Shown: positions 1 to 7,967 of the stretch, piece by piece
Layout: every line of letters begins with the position of its first letter
How positions within the stretch are numbered: position 1 is the stretch's first letter
Assembly (NCBI GenBank): GCA_945957385.1
Contig: CAMFKP010000014.1
Location: forward strand, 1-64,000
Length of the DNA stretch: 64,000 nt
Direction of reading: 5' to 3'
Origin: an uncultured Aeromonadaceae bacterium
GTDB taxonomy: Bacteria > Pseudomonadota > Gammaproteobacteria > Enterobacterales > Aeromonadaceae
The notes under the pieces: model-generated
Told to the model about the DNA's origin: nothing
Databases searched by the model: none
The model's input: only the letters and a program-made list of their open reading frames with translations
Program-made: the position numbers and the translations under genes

Positions 1-95
1 TTTATTTCATTCCGCATCTCTGTAGTTACTAGGCGTTGTGCGGTGATTAAGGGGCGCTCGAGACAACTCCAGAAGCGGGTGCAAAGGAGATTCTT

Positions 96-383
96 TTGGC
101 TGGAAAGGAAGGCGGTTACCTCGTTTGTTCTAGTGCACCCATCCTTGATACAAGTGAAGGCCGGGAGCAATCGCTACCACCGCACATCCAGGCGAAGAAG
201 TGCTACGAGCGCTACCTGAAGAAAGTTGCAGGTGCCAAATTTCTTGTGACGATGGAGGAGCCTAACGCCACCAAGCCAGAGCCGTTGGAGTTCAAGATTG
301 ACCATCAGGGGTTATCACTGTCGCGTGCAGCCATCTCAGCAGTCGGCATCATCATTTCCAAACCTGCGCCGAGGGCTGGCTGA
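96..383 (+). CDS. Unrecognised 95-residue protein ending in Ala-Gly, first gene of the E2-E1-JAB operon
   Basis: I do not recognise this protein. The start is a TTG at 96 preceded by AAAGGAGA, and the frame is closed by stops at 30 and 48, so it does not run in from the left. Its TGA is followed at once by the GTG start of the E2-E1-JAB gene, which implies co-translation. It ends in SKPAPRAG, a flexible-looking tail with a C-terminal glycine. Proteins joined by E1/E2 enzymes, both ubiquitin-like modifiers and CD-NTases of type II CBASS, carry a C-terminal Gly or Ala. It could therefore be the modifier or the target of its neighbour. It could also be the degraded 3' part of a longer gene that began before the window. 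Confidence 0.5.
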   Translation: MAGKEGGYLVCSSAPILDTSEGREQSLPPHIQAKKCYERYLKKVAGAKFLVTMEEPNATKPEPLEFKIDHQGLSLSRAAISAVGIIISKPAPRAG

Positions 384-2693
384 GTGGATATCGAATTCTA
401 CTCTTGGGGAAACTTGCTGCCTGACCTCGACCCTGGCAAGTTGGCGCATGAAGAAGCGCGCCGGCTTCTCACAGCGTGCCAACAGAACCCTGCGTTCGAG
501 GTTGTGGAGCTGCGGCGCTTTGAAACACGCAACGGAGCACAACAAAGCACAGTTGTCATCGACGGGATTGTCGTCGAGTGCTGTGATGGAACGGTACCGT
601 CTCGTAATTCGGTTGGTGTTAAGAATCGTGAACGCCTGCTGTTATTACATGGCCCTGGGCTAACGACGCCCCACGAAGTTCTGGCTTTACGCGTTAGCTT
701 CCCACCGACCCCACACCAGAACCATGTCTATTCAGGTGAGCCAGCCTCACTATGCTTGTACTTCGAACCTTGGAGTGCTGTAGAACGTACGTGGACACCA
801 GCAAAACATTTGCAGCGCATTCTCTGGTGGCTACGTGAGACCGCCCTTGGGACTCTGCATCGGAGTGATCAGCCCCTTGAACGGATGTACTTCGTGTCAT
901 CTTACCAGATAGTCTTGTCGTCCGATTTTAATGAACGCGTGGCGAATCAGTCTGAAGTCTTGCGATTAACGTGCGCTCGCCCACAAGCCAATAGATCGGT
1001 ACTGCGAGGGACGTTCGTACCCAAAGACAAAACGAAAGCTGATGCCGGTGGCCCTAGGTTGGATACTCTGATAGTAAAGCTTCCCCCGGTGGTTTCAACA
1101 GGTATCGAGCGCTACCCCGCAACATTAGGGCAGCTCCATGACCAGCTGTTGGCCCGTGGATCTGAGTTTGTAATCAGTTTGGCCGAGGCAGTTAAAACGG
1201 TAGCATCAGGTATTGGACTTCCTATTCATACCCCCAATGTGCAGAACACTCTTATTTTGCTGCAGCTTCCTGTAGCCCGAGAGAAAGGTGCGGAGCCTGA
1301 GCGAATTGATGTCATCGGATTTGTCGTACGCAATACCAACTTAGCCAACCTCGCAATCGCATGCCAGGCTGCCGTTGATGGACTTGATGGCAAGGCCTAC
1401 GCCAATATTCCCATTTGGGGAAATGAACCAGCCGCTCCTGCAACAACTTCTTGGTGTGAGTTGTCTATTGAACCGGTGGACGTTCGGATTTCCTTCTCTC
1501 CCAAAGACGCTCGTAAGGCCTCTGGTGTTTCGAATGAAGGTGCAGAAATCCAAGCCGTTCTTGCCGGTGTCGGAGCGCTCGGTGGTTGCATGGCTGACTT
1601 ATGGAGTCGCGCTGGGTGGGGACACTGGACCCTTATTGATGACGATATACTGAATACACACAACCTCGTTCGTCATATTGCAAAAGATCGACATATAGGC
1701 TGGGCAAAAGTCGATGCTGTGGCGGACATGGCAGGACTAACTTGGCCCAATTCGCAGAAGCCAACGGCAATTATTGCAAAGGTCACTGACTTCGATAATG
1801 AGGCGGTCAAGGCTGCCCTAGCAGAGGCAACTCTGCTGGTCGATGCGACCACAACCCTAGAGGTGCCGAGAGACTTGTCGGACCGTGACGAGAGTCCGCG
1901 CATGGTCTCGACCTTCTTCACACCCTCTGGTCGTGATTCCGTTCTCTTGTTGGAGGATGCAGCCAGAACGGTCCGCTTGAGCTCCATAGAGGCCCAATAT
2001 TACAGAGCTATTATAAATAGCGATTGGGGCGAGTCTCACCTAAATGGGCATTACGGGGCCTATTGGGTAGGTGGCGGATGCCGGGACCTCTCCGGAGTCT
2101 TACCCCAGGAGGTCGTACAATTGCATGGTTCAATCCTTGCTCGCCACATTCGATTGCTTTCTGCACACCCAGAAGCACAGATTCGCGTGTGGTCAATGAA
2201 TGATGTAACAGGGGCTTTAGCTTGCGAAGTAGTTCCTGTAGCGGCACCCCAAGAATCAATTCTCGGGGAATGGCGGATTGTGTGGGACGAGGATCTTACC
2301 CAGAAACTTAAGAGCATCCGCGCCGCTTCGCTCCCGAACGAGACAGGGGGGGTAATCCTTGGTTATGTGGACCAAAAGCGGAAAACAATCCACGTCGTAG
2401 ATGTGCTGGAGGCTCCGACGGATAGCGTTGCCAGTAGAGTTGGATTCCAACGAGGCGCAACAGGCATGCGAGAGGCGATTGAGCGAGCGGCGGAGCTGTC
2501 AGCGAATATCGTCTGCTATCTTGGCGAATGGCATTCGCATCCTAGAAATTCGTCCGCAATGCCAAGCACTACTGACGTCGATTTGCTCGCCTACCTCGCC
2601 GAGACCTTGGTTATGGATGGGGTACCCGCATTGATGATTATTGTTGGCGAAGCCGATATTTCTATTTCTCTTGGGCAAGGAGATGCCGCATGA
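384..2693 (+). CDS. E2-E1-JAB fusion protein (Cap2/Cap3-like conjugation and deconjugation enzyme)
   Basis: A 769-residue three-part protein. The N-terminal part resembles a bacterial E2 domain, with the likely catalytic Cys124 in SLCLYFE followed by a W-rich helix. The middle is a ThiF/E1 adenylation domain: nucleotide loop AGVGALGG at about 394-401, then DDDILNTHNLVRH, with Cys566 in GGGC a candidate catalytic cysteine. The C-terminus is a JAB/JAMM metalloprotease: Glu653, then HSHP at 717-720 and Ser728/Asp731. In type II CBASS, Cap2 (E2-E1) conjugates the CD-NTase and Cap3 (JAB) removes it; here both activities seem joined in one chain. The start is GTG, abutting the upstream TGA. The gene overlaps the patatin gene by 4 bp. 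Its substrate is not identifiable from the window. Confidence 0.88.
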   Translation: MDIEFYSWGNLLPDLDPGKLAHEEARRLLTACQQNPAFEVVELRRFETRNGAQQSTVVIDGIVVECCDGTVPSRNSVGVKNRERLLLLHGPGLTTPHEVLALRVSFPPTPHQNHVYSGEPASLCLYFEPWSAVERTWTPAKHLQRILWWLRETALGTLHRSDQPLERMYFVSSYQIVLSSDFNERVANQSEVLRLTCARPQANRSVLRGTFVPKDKTKADAGGPRLDTLIVKLPPVVSTGIERYPATLGQLHDQLLARGSEFVISLAEAVKTVASGIGLPIHTPNVQNTLILLQLPVAREKGAEPERIDVIGFVVRNTNLANLAIACQAAVDGLDGKAYANIPIWGNEPAAPATTSWCELSIEPVDVRISFSPKDARKASGVSNEGAEIQAVLAGVGALGGCMADLWSRAGWGHWTLIDDDILNTHNLVRHIAKDRHIGWAKVDAVADMAGLTWPNSQKPTAIIAKVTDFDNEAVKAALAEATLLVDATTTLEVPRDLSDRDESPRMVSTFFTPSGRDSVLLLEDAARTVRLSSIEAQYYRAIINSDWGESHLNGHYGAYWVGGGCRDLSGVLPQEVVQLHGSILARHIRLLSAHPEAQIRVWSMNDVTGALACEVVPVAAPQESILGEWRIVWDEDLTQKLKSIRAASLPNETGGVILGYVDQKRKTIHVVDVLEAPTDSVASRVGFQRGATGMREAIERAAELSANIVCYLGEWHSHPRNSSAMPSTTDVDLLAYLAETLVMDGVPALMIIVGEADISISLGQGDAA

Positions 2694-3895
2694 ATGACAA
2701 CAAGGAAGAAAACCTCGACGCTATTGGTCTAGCTCTCTCGGGTGGTGGAGTCCGCGCTGCCGCCTTCCATGCTGGAACTCTACGATATCTGGCGGAACAA
2801 GGACTTCTAGAAAATGTTATGCATGTATCTTCCGTCTCCGGAGGCAGTCTGTTTGTTGGCATGGTGTTCAGGCACGCTAACTACAGTTGGCCAAGCTCTG
2901 AAACCTACTTGAATGAGGTTTTGCCACGGGTCCGGGAAACACTTATCACACATTCCTTGCAACGCTCTGCTCTTGCTAGGCTGGTTTGTAACCCTTTTAA
3001 CTGGCGCTTCGCTCTTTCCCGAGCAAACGTCTTAGCACAGGCCATCCGAGGTTTGTGGGACGTCAAAGCATCGCTGAGCACGCTCAAAGGTGCTCCGGTC
3101 TGGTCAATCAATTGCACCACGGGAGAAACAGGGCGTCGCTACCGTTTCAAGAACGGAACTATGGGGGACTATGAACTTGGCTACGCCGCCGTAGAAGATT
3201 TCAGTCTTGCCAGAGCGATGGCTATCTCAGCTGCGTTTCCAGGTGGCATCGGTCCTCTAACGCTCAAGACAAACAGATTTCACTGGAAGAAACGCAAAGA
3301 CTGGAATGCAGACGAAGCTGATTCGTATCAACCGCCGTTTGTCCATTTGCATCTTTATGACGGAGGGTTGTACGACAACCTAGGTATTGAGCCAATGTTC
3401 GACGTAGGACGGCAAGAGCTAAAAAAGGATGACACTCTTCGTTCAAACATTACCTATTTGCTGGTATCTGATGGTGGCGCACCACTTGCTCGCGCGGCCA
3501 TCCCACACCCCTTGAATCCTTTCCGTTTTAAGCGGATTGCTGATATTGCGTTGGACCAGAGCCGTGCCCTACGCGTGCGATCGTTTGTGAGCGTCCTGCA
3601 GAAGAATCCCTCAGCGGGTGCCTATGTAGGCATAGGAGCAGATGCCAGACCCTCCATCAAACGCTTTGCCAAGGGGCGCGAGACTATTGCTTCAGTGTTG
3701 CTGGCTAGAGATTGGCTCTCGGCCGCTGATGTCAGTCGCGCCGCCACCTATAGCACCAATCTTTGCAGAATGGACGAGCCAATTTTTGACCTTTTGGAGC
3801 GCCATGGCTATGAAACAGCCAAGTGGAATGTTGAGCTGATGTCTCAAAAGCAGGGTATGAGCTACGTACGCAAACTGTCAGAATTGGAACAATGA
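2690..3895 (+). CDS. Patatin-like phospholipase, probable effector
   Basis: A 401-residue patatin-fold hydrolase. The oxyanion motif GGGVR is at about 17-21, the nucleophile lies in SSVSGGS near residue 49-55, and the dyad Asp is in the DGG of LYDGGLYDN near residue 224. No signal peptide or membrane segment is seen, so it should act from the cytoplasm on membrane lipids. Patatin-like enzymes (CapV) are known CBASS effectors that degrade membranes after activation. The ATGA overlaps with the genes on both sides indicate one transcript with the E2-E1-JAB protein and the MBL protein. An effector role is inferred from this context. No CD-NTase is visible in the window, so activation by a cyclic nucleotide is not shown. 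Confidence 0.85.
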   Translation: MNDNKEENLDAIGLALSGGGVRAAAFHAGTLRYLAEQGLLENVMHVSSVSGGSLFVGMVFRHANYSWPSSETYLNEVLPRVRETLITHSLQRSALARLVCNPFNWRFALSRANVLAQAIRGLWDVKASLSTLKGAPVWSINCTTGETGRRYRFKNGTMGDYELGYAAVEDFSLARAMAISAAFPGGIGPLTLKTNRFHWKKRKDWNADEADSYQPPFVHLHLYDGGLYDNLGIEPMFDVGRQELKKDDTLRSNITYLLVSDGGAPLARAAIPHPLNPFRFKRIADIALDQSRALRVRSFVSVLQKNPSAGAYVGIGADARPSIKRFAKGRETIASVLLARDWLSAADVSRAATYSTNLCRMDEPIFDLLERHGYETAKWNVELMSQKQGMSYVRKLSELEQ

Positions 3896-4854
3896 ATATG
3901 GAATTAAAGCCAATTAAAACGAGATTCCGCGCATACCAGCTCGGAGCACCAGGATCCTCGTTCTCCTATTTTGCAGACGAGCACTTCACCCTTATTGAGG
4001 CCAAGCTTACGGAACAAAGTTATCAGTCTCTCGCTGCGGAGCTGGTGATTTGTGGCAAGACATCAATAGATACGCTTCACATAACAAGTTGGGACCAGGA
4101 CCACTGTGATTTCAATGAATTACAAACGATTTTGGATACATTGAAACCAAAAAAAATTGAGTACCCTGGTTATGTGCACAACACCGATAACGCCAAAAAA
4201 TGCCGTAGAGAGATTTTGCATTATTGTGAAGAAGCTCGACGTAAGGCTCGGTTGTCAATGGTCGCACGCTGCATCGACCCCCCATATGTGAAGAGTCTCA
4301 AGGATGCTAAGGGGCTCGGCTACACGGACGTCATCTTCCATCCCAAGGAATACTTTTCGGGCTCGAATGACAACTCAACAGTTAAGTTGTATCGAGGCGG
4401 GATGTTCAACGTTGCAAGTTTGGGCGATGTTGAGCACCCCAATATCGGCTCAATGCTACGGAGAAGTCGGACTTTCAAAACGGAAGTTGATGTTCTTATC
4501 TTGGCGCATCATGGCTCAAACAATCATGTTAACTCGAAGAAATTCTTTCAGACTGTCAGACCGACTATCGCAGTCTGCTCTAGTGACTATGACAATCAAT
4601 ATGGTCATCCGCATGACGATGTTAGACAAAGACTTTATGAAGCAGGTGTCAGGGTTTTGACAACGAAGACCGGCGACGTTCTAGTCGAGTCTTTGGCGAA
4701 TCATAGGAAGGAGTATCAAGTAACAAATTTTAAGAGTAACTCAACCGACATCTCATCAACGGAGCGGTATACAAGCAAGAAATTTCATTTGTTTAACGTG
4801 AATCCGGATACGATTAGGAATCGCCTGAATCGGGGGTTTAAGGGACTGAAGTAA
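3892..4854 (+). CDS. ComEC-like metallo-beta-lactamase-fold protein
   Basis: A 320-residue soluble MBL-fold protein. The segment LILAHHGSNNH and the later GHPHDDV match the hydrolase domain of ComEC-type proteins. The first metal motif is altered: ITSWDQDHCD stands where HxDxDH is usual, so the first His is Ser while the Asp, Asp and His are kept. This may change metal binding or substrate. It overlaps the patatin gene by ATGA (alternative start ATG at 3898) and is the last gene of the operon. MBL-fold genes have been noted beside E2-E1-JAB genes in comparative studies of bacterial ubiquitin-like systems, which supports a joint function. The substrate is unknown; nucleic acid or a nucleotide signal is possible. 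Confidence 0.8.
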   Translation: MNMELKPIKTRFRAYQLGAPGSSFSYFADEHFTLIEAKLTEQSYQSLAAELVICGKTSIDTLHITSWDQDHCDFNELQTILDTLKPKKIEYPGYVHNTDNAKKCRREILHYCEEARRKARLSMVARCIDPPYVKSLKDAKGLGYTDVIFHPKEYFSGSNDNSTVKLYRGGMFNVASLGDVEHPNIGSMLRRSRTFKTEVDVLILAHHGSNNHVNSKKFFQTVRPTIAVCSSDYDNQYGHPHDDVRQRLYEAGVRVLTTKTGDVLVESLANHRKEYQVTNFKSNSTDISSTERYTSKKFHLFNVNPDTIRNRLNRGFKGLK

Positions 4855-4972
4855 AAATGTTGCAAACCAGTCAGGACACATCGCCAATGCGCGCGTAGCT
4901 CAGTTGGGGATTGAAGAAGATTTCGACATAGTCAAGGACGCACAAGGTAATACAGTGAATCGCCACCAATAA
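4850..4972 (+). pseudogene. Possible gene remnant, C-terminal 40 codons without a start
   Basis: An open frame without ATG, GTG or TTG near its beginning. Its sequence includes ANARVAQLGIEEDFDIV and it ends in VNRHQ. The composition looks protein-like, but no start codon or ribosome site precedes it, so it is most likely the tail of a lost gene. I cannot assign a family. The stretch also contains GTAGCTCAGTTGG, which resembles a tRNA D-arm but is explained by this reading frame. Confidence 0.25.
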
Positions 4973-5108
4973 TCTAGATCCGACTTAACCTTTCTAGATG
5001 ATTGTCGAATCTCTTTCAGACGCTGGGTAATGGTGATTCTCGTCTCTGGTAAAGCGGCATCAAAATCCATAGATTGAATCCTTCTCGGTGACGATTTGGA
5101 GGCAAAAG

Positions 5109-5321
5109 ATGAACAAGGACTCTAAAACTCAGCACATTACCCTTGCCACTGGGAACGTTTTTTCTGACTTGGGGTTTGCTACGGAAGAAGCAGCCGCATT
5201 GGAGGCTGCGTCGCAACATGTCATATCTGAGAAATTGGCCATCAGTAAGTCACTGGAAACAGAGGCCGGTGGGCAGGATAGATCAGTAGTGGAAACAGCG
5301 TCCTCTCAGGAACACTCGTAA
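5109..5321 (+). pseudogene. Truncated Xre-family antitoxin-like gene
   Basis: A 70-residue product starting at ATG 5109 behind TTGGAGGCAAAAG. The N-terminal half (NVFSDLGFATEEAAALEA) matches the leader part of small Xre/HigA-like antitoxins, which normally continue into a helix-turn-helix domain. Here the helix-turn-helix part is missing and the protein ends in an unrelated Ser/Glu-rich tail one base before the convergent umuC gene. No intact toxin gene is seen upstream. It is probably a fragment left by insertion or recombination at the umuDC boundary. Confidence 0.5.
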
Positions 5322-5322
5322 A

Positions 5323-6588
5323 CTACCTTGCGACCGGTAGATCGTCCCATGAAGTGGTGTAGCGCGGGCTCAAATGTTCGCGTTTCATCATCCACTCAGA
5401 GGCGTCAACACCTTGCGAGGCAAAGCCTATATGACCCAGGCCGCTTTGGTTGATGGCATCGATCACCGCCATTAGCCGGCGGTCGGGTGAGCCAGGATTG
5501 TCGAACAGATCCGCCTGGTGGTGATCGCGTGGCGTAAATGAGCCGAGAATGACGCCGCCTTTTTGATAGCGGAATCCGTCGCGCCAGATGTGGGGCAGCA
5601 ATTGGGTTACATGATGCAGAAGTTCGCGAGTATCGTCGGTCGGTCGCGGCAGCTTGGCCGATATCTGATTGCCATAGTAGGGCTCGCCTTCGCTAAAGGG
5701 GCTGGTGCGAAAAAAGATGCTCACATGTTGGCTACGCATCTTTTCGTGGCGTAGTTTCTCGGCGGCTCGCTCCATAAAGGCCGACAACGCCTGATGCATG
5801 CTGGCTTGTTCTGTAATTCGTTCGCCGAACGAGCGACTGCTGACGATTTGCTGCTTGGCCGGGGTGTCTATCGTCAGCTCCGAACAGGGGATGCCGCGCA
5901 GTTCCTGGACCACGCGCTCTACGACCACACCATAACGCTGGCGGATCTGTTTGGGAGGCACAGCCATCAGATCTGCCACAGTTGTCACCTCTTCAGCCTG
6001 CAGTTGCTTATTCAGGGCGCGTCCTATACCCCATACCTCATCGACTGGCGTGATGGCCATCAGCCGAGCTCGGCGTCCCTCGTGGCGAATATCGACAACG
6101 CCCCCTGTGGCTGGCCACTTCTTGGCGGCGTAGTTCGCCAGTTTGGCCAGGGTCTTGGTTGGGCCAATGCCCACGCCAACGGTAAGACCCGTATACCGCT
6201 GGATGGTGGCCCGGATTTGGTGCCCAAAATCAACAAAGTTACCGGCCCAGAGTGAGCCGAGCTCAATAAACGCCTCATCAATCGAGTAGATCTCTATGGC
6301 AGGAACCATGCTCTCCAACGTGGACATCACTCGCTGGGACATATCGGCATAGAGCGCATAGTTGCTGGAGAAGCAGACGCCGCCAGCGCGTTCAAATTCC
6401 CGCTGGATCTTGAAATAGGGACCAGCCATCTTGATGCCCATTTTCTTGGCCTCGGCAGAGCGGGCTACCACGCAGCCATCGTTATTGGATAGCACGACAA
6501 TCGGACGGCCCACCAAGTCAGGCCGGAACAGCCGCTCACAACTGGCGTAGAAGTTGTTCACATCAACCAGGGCTATGGCGGTGGTCAT
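5323..6588 (-). CDS. umuC: UmuC, catalytic subunit of Y-family DNA polymerase V
   Basis: A 421-residue protein, the usual UmuC length. The first active-site Asp is in ALVDVNNFYASCE (residues 6-18), and the second acidic pair is in YSIDEAFIEL. The palm, little-finger and C-terminal regions all look complete. It forms DNA polymerase V with processed UmuD and copies across damaged bases, with mutations as a cost. It lies 1 bp after umuD and shares its SOS promoter. It is divergent in sequence style from the chromosomal backbone only by location; as cargo of a mobile element it resembles the plasmid-borne mucAB/rumAB type. Confidence 0.95.
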   Translation of the reverse strand: MTTAIALVDVNNFYASCERLFRPDLVGRPIVVLSNNDGCVVARSAEAKKMGIKMAGPYFKIQREFERAGGVCFSSNYALYADMSQRVMSTLESMVPAIEIYSIDEAFIELGSLWAGNFVDFGHQIRATIQRYTGLTVGVGIGPTKTLAKLANYAAKKWPATGGVVDIRHEGRRARLMAITPVDEVWGIGRALNKQLQAEEVTTVADLMAVPPKQIRQRYGVVVERVVQELRGIPCSELTIDTPAKQQIVSSRSFGERITEQASMHQALSAFMERAAEKLRHEKMRSQHVSIFFRTSPFSEGEPYYGNQISAKLPRPTDDTRELLHHVTQLLPHIWRDGFRYQKGGVILGSFTPRDHHQADLFDNPGSPDRRLMAVIDAINQSGLGHIGFASQGVDASEWMMKREHLSPRYTTSWDDLPVAR

Positions 6589-6589
6589 C

Positions 6590-7012
6590 TTAGTGCTGGC
6601 ACTGCTTGTGAATGACGAAGGTCACCACGCCAAAAATCTCTAATGACTGTCCGGCCTGGAACAAGATGGGGTGGTAGTTGGCGTTGGCTGGCAGCAGAGC
6701 AATGTTCGGGGTGAGCTGCAATATCTTCACGGTGAACTCACCATCAACACAGGCGATCACTGTGTCGCCATGACGTGCAGTCACAGAGCGATCCACAACC
6801 AGCAGATCGCCCTCCAGAATGCCTGCATCCTTCATGCTGTCGCCGGCTGCCCGCACGAAGTAGGTGGCCGCAGGTCGGCTGATGCACAACTGGTTCAGAT
6901 CCAGCGTGGCCTCAACATAGTCCTGAGCCGGGCTTGGAAAGCCGCAGGAGGCTGGGGAGGCGAAGAGAGGTAACCCGAGAACGGGAGGATCCTCTGTGGG
7001 TCGTAGGAACAT
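6590..7012 (-). CDS. umuD: UmuD, self-cleaving subunit of DNA polymerase V
   Basis: A 140-residue LexA/UmuD-type serine protease homologue. Cleavage should occur at Cys23-Gly24 in ASCGF. The catalytic Ser is in GDSMKDAG and the Lys in EFTVKILQ. A longer frame reaches 7087, but that start lies upstream of the LexA box at 7029-7044, so ATG 7012 (MFLRPTED) is preferred; it gives the normal UmuD length. Cleavage stimulated by RecA filaments converts it to the form that activates UmuC. Co-transcribed with umuC. Confidence 0.93.
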   Translation of the reverse strand: MFLRPTEDPPVLGLPLFASPASCGFPSPAQDYVEATLDLNQLCISRPAATYFVRAAGDSMKDAGILEGDLLVVDRSVTARHGDTVIACVDGEFTVKILQLTPNIALLPANANYHPILFQAGQSLEIFGVVTFVIHKQCQH

Positions 7013-7028
7013 GGGTGGCACTCGTTGA

Positions 7029-7044
7029 CTGTATATAAATACAG
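7029..7044 (-). promoter_or_regulatory. LexA (SOS) box of umuDC
   Basis: The sequence CTGTATATAAATACAG fits the LexA consensus CTGT-N8-ACAG exactly. It sits 17 bp before the chosen umuD start, where it would cover the promoter. It predicts that translesion synthesis carried by this transposon is switched on by DNA damage. Confidence 0.93.
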
Positions 7045-7447
7045 TATATGGCGACATCCATGATCGGATCCAGTTCATCTCATCCAATGTCTGCCTGCGA
7101 CATGGAACAATACTGAATCGTCATCAGTGATCTGGGCACTTCCCAGCGGTTCTCGGGACAAGATATTTCTATCCTGGTACGTTGCGGATGAAGTCCGCTA
7201 GGGATGGGAAGAACAAGACATGATGACTGGAGAAGAAGATGTAAACTTATGGAGGCAAGGCCCCATTGGGGCCTTGCTAGGGGTCTCACCCGACGTGGCG
7301 CTCAGGGACGCCCCGGGGTCCTTCCACTGACAATTGCACCCTGATGCTGCCAGTTTCTCGCCCTAATGAAATATATAACAGGTTCTTATCGTTAGAAAAG
7401 CAGATTACGCAACCATGGTTTTGCGGGTATCCCAACGCCATTCGCAA
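7045..7447. other. Gene-free spacer upstream of umuD
   Basis: I see no convincing gene here. It contains a 23-bp perfect hairpin at 7256-7278 (GCAAGGCCCC, 3-base loop, GGGGCCTTGC) without a T-run, so its role is unclear. A single TGTAAACTTATGG at 7241-7253 resembles a TnsB site of the right end, but it stands alone. Confidence 0.5.
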
Positions 7448-7738
7448 TCAGATTATCTCCTTATTGCTCTCGATTCGCCCAAAGTCTGGATTGGGTTCAT
7501 AGCCCTGTTCTGAGAACATCAGATGGCCTCGGCGCTGTTCTTGAAGACTGGCCAGTGCCTGGAAAAAGCAGGATTCACAGAGATGGACTTCATAGCTTTC
7601 GCCATCATGCCTAGAGCCATAACCCCATCTAGCACTGAGAGTTCCGACTTGGGGACCATAACCATCGATGGGTGAGCAACTTTCATCACAGACATCGCAG
7701 CGGATGTCGCTGAGCACATCAACTTCCTGTTTCGTCAT
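7448..7738 (-). CDS. Small Cys-rich conserved protein, probable zinc ribbon
   Basis: A 96-residue protein of unknown function from ATG 7738 (a GTG at 7747 is possible). It has one pair RCDVCDESC near residue 14 and a second CESC near residue 54, spaced as in a small zinc-binding domain, with an HDGESYEVHLC stretch between. It lies on the same strand as the cas operon but behind the array terminator, so it probably has its own promoter. Proteins of this general kind often sit beside small toxin-antitoxin or plasmid genes; no partner is seen here. Confidence 0.6.
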   Translation of the reverse strand: MTKQEVDVLSDIRCDVCDESCSPIDGYGPQVGTLSARWGYGSRHDGESYEVHLCESCFFQALASLQEQRRGHLMFSEQGYEPNPDFGRIESNKEII

Positions 7739-7790
7739 GATTTTCACCGGCTAAGTCCCCATTTGATTCAGGCTGCGCTAACCCATCACT

Positions 7791-7821
7791 AAAGAAAAGG
7801 CCCAGCTTTAGTAGCTGGGCC
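7791..7821 (-). terminator. Rho-independent terminator of the CRISPR array
   Basis: On the minus strand a perfect 9-bp stem (GGCCCAGCT / AGCTGGGCC) with a 5-base loop is followed by TTTTCTTT. It begins within the last 2 bases of the terminal repeat, so the precursor crRNA ends right behind the ffs-targeting unit. Confidence 0.88.
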
Positions 7822-7967
7822 GATATTCTGCCTCTGCGGCAGTGAAAAGAACTCGGCTTGGATGATAACTTCCGGTCCTAATCTTGGCTGCCTATGCGGC
7901 AGTTCATATTGCGGCCTACGAAGATCAGTTCGGTACTACTTTCTTGGCTGCCTATGCGGCAGTTCAT
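7820..7967 (-). CRISPR. I-F3 CRISPR array: three repeats, two spacers, last repeat atypical
   Basis: Transcribed on the minus strand from the cas6 side. Repeat 1 (7940-7967) is typical for type I-F: ATGAACTGCCGC, then ATAGGCAG, then CCAAGAAA. Repeat 2 (7880-7907) differs only in ending in GATT. Repeat 3 (7820-7847) keeps just the stem CTGCCGCAGAGGCAG and is otherwise changed. Both spacers are 32 nt. Spacer 1 (7908-7939) has no match in this window; read on the plus strand it has an open frame (IAAYEDQFGT). Spacer 2 (7848-7879) matches ffs at 30008-30039, with mismatches at positions 12, 15, 18, 24 and 30. A self-matching last spacer behind atypical repeats is the known homing guide arrangement of I-F3 elements. 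Confidence 0.95.

Noticed and set aside
4889-4908. GTAGCTCAGTTGG looks like the D-arm of a tRNA, possibly an attachment-site remnant.
   Set aside because: No anticodon arm, T-arm or acceptor partner follows, and the bases are part of an open frame.
7013-7087. An upstream start for umuD at 7087.
   Set aside because: It lies upstream of the LexA box, so it would not be on the SOS transcript, and it makes the protein longer than normal UmuD.
7241-7253. TGTAAACTTATGG resembles a TnsB site and might mark the left transposon end.
   Set aside because: It is a single copy in the same orientation as the right-end sites. A left end needs the opposite orientation and a TGT terminus with several repeats.
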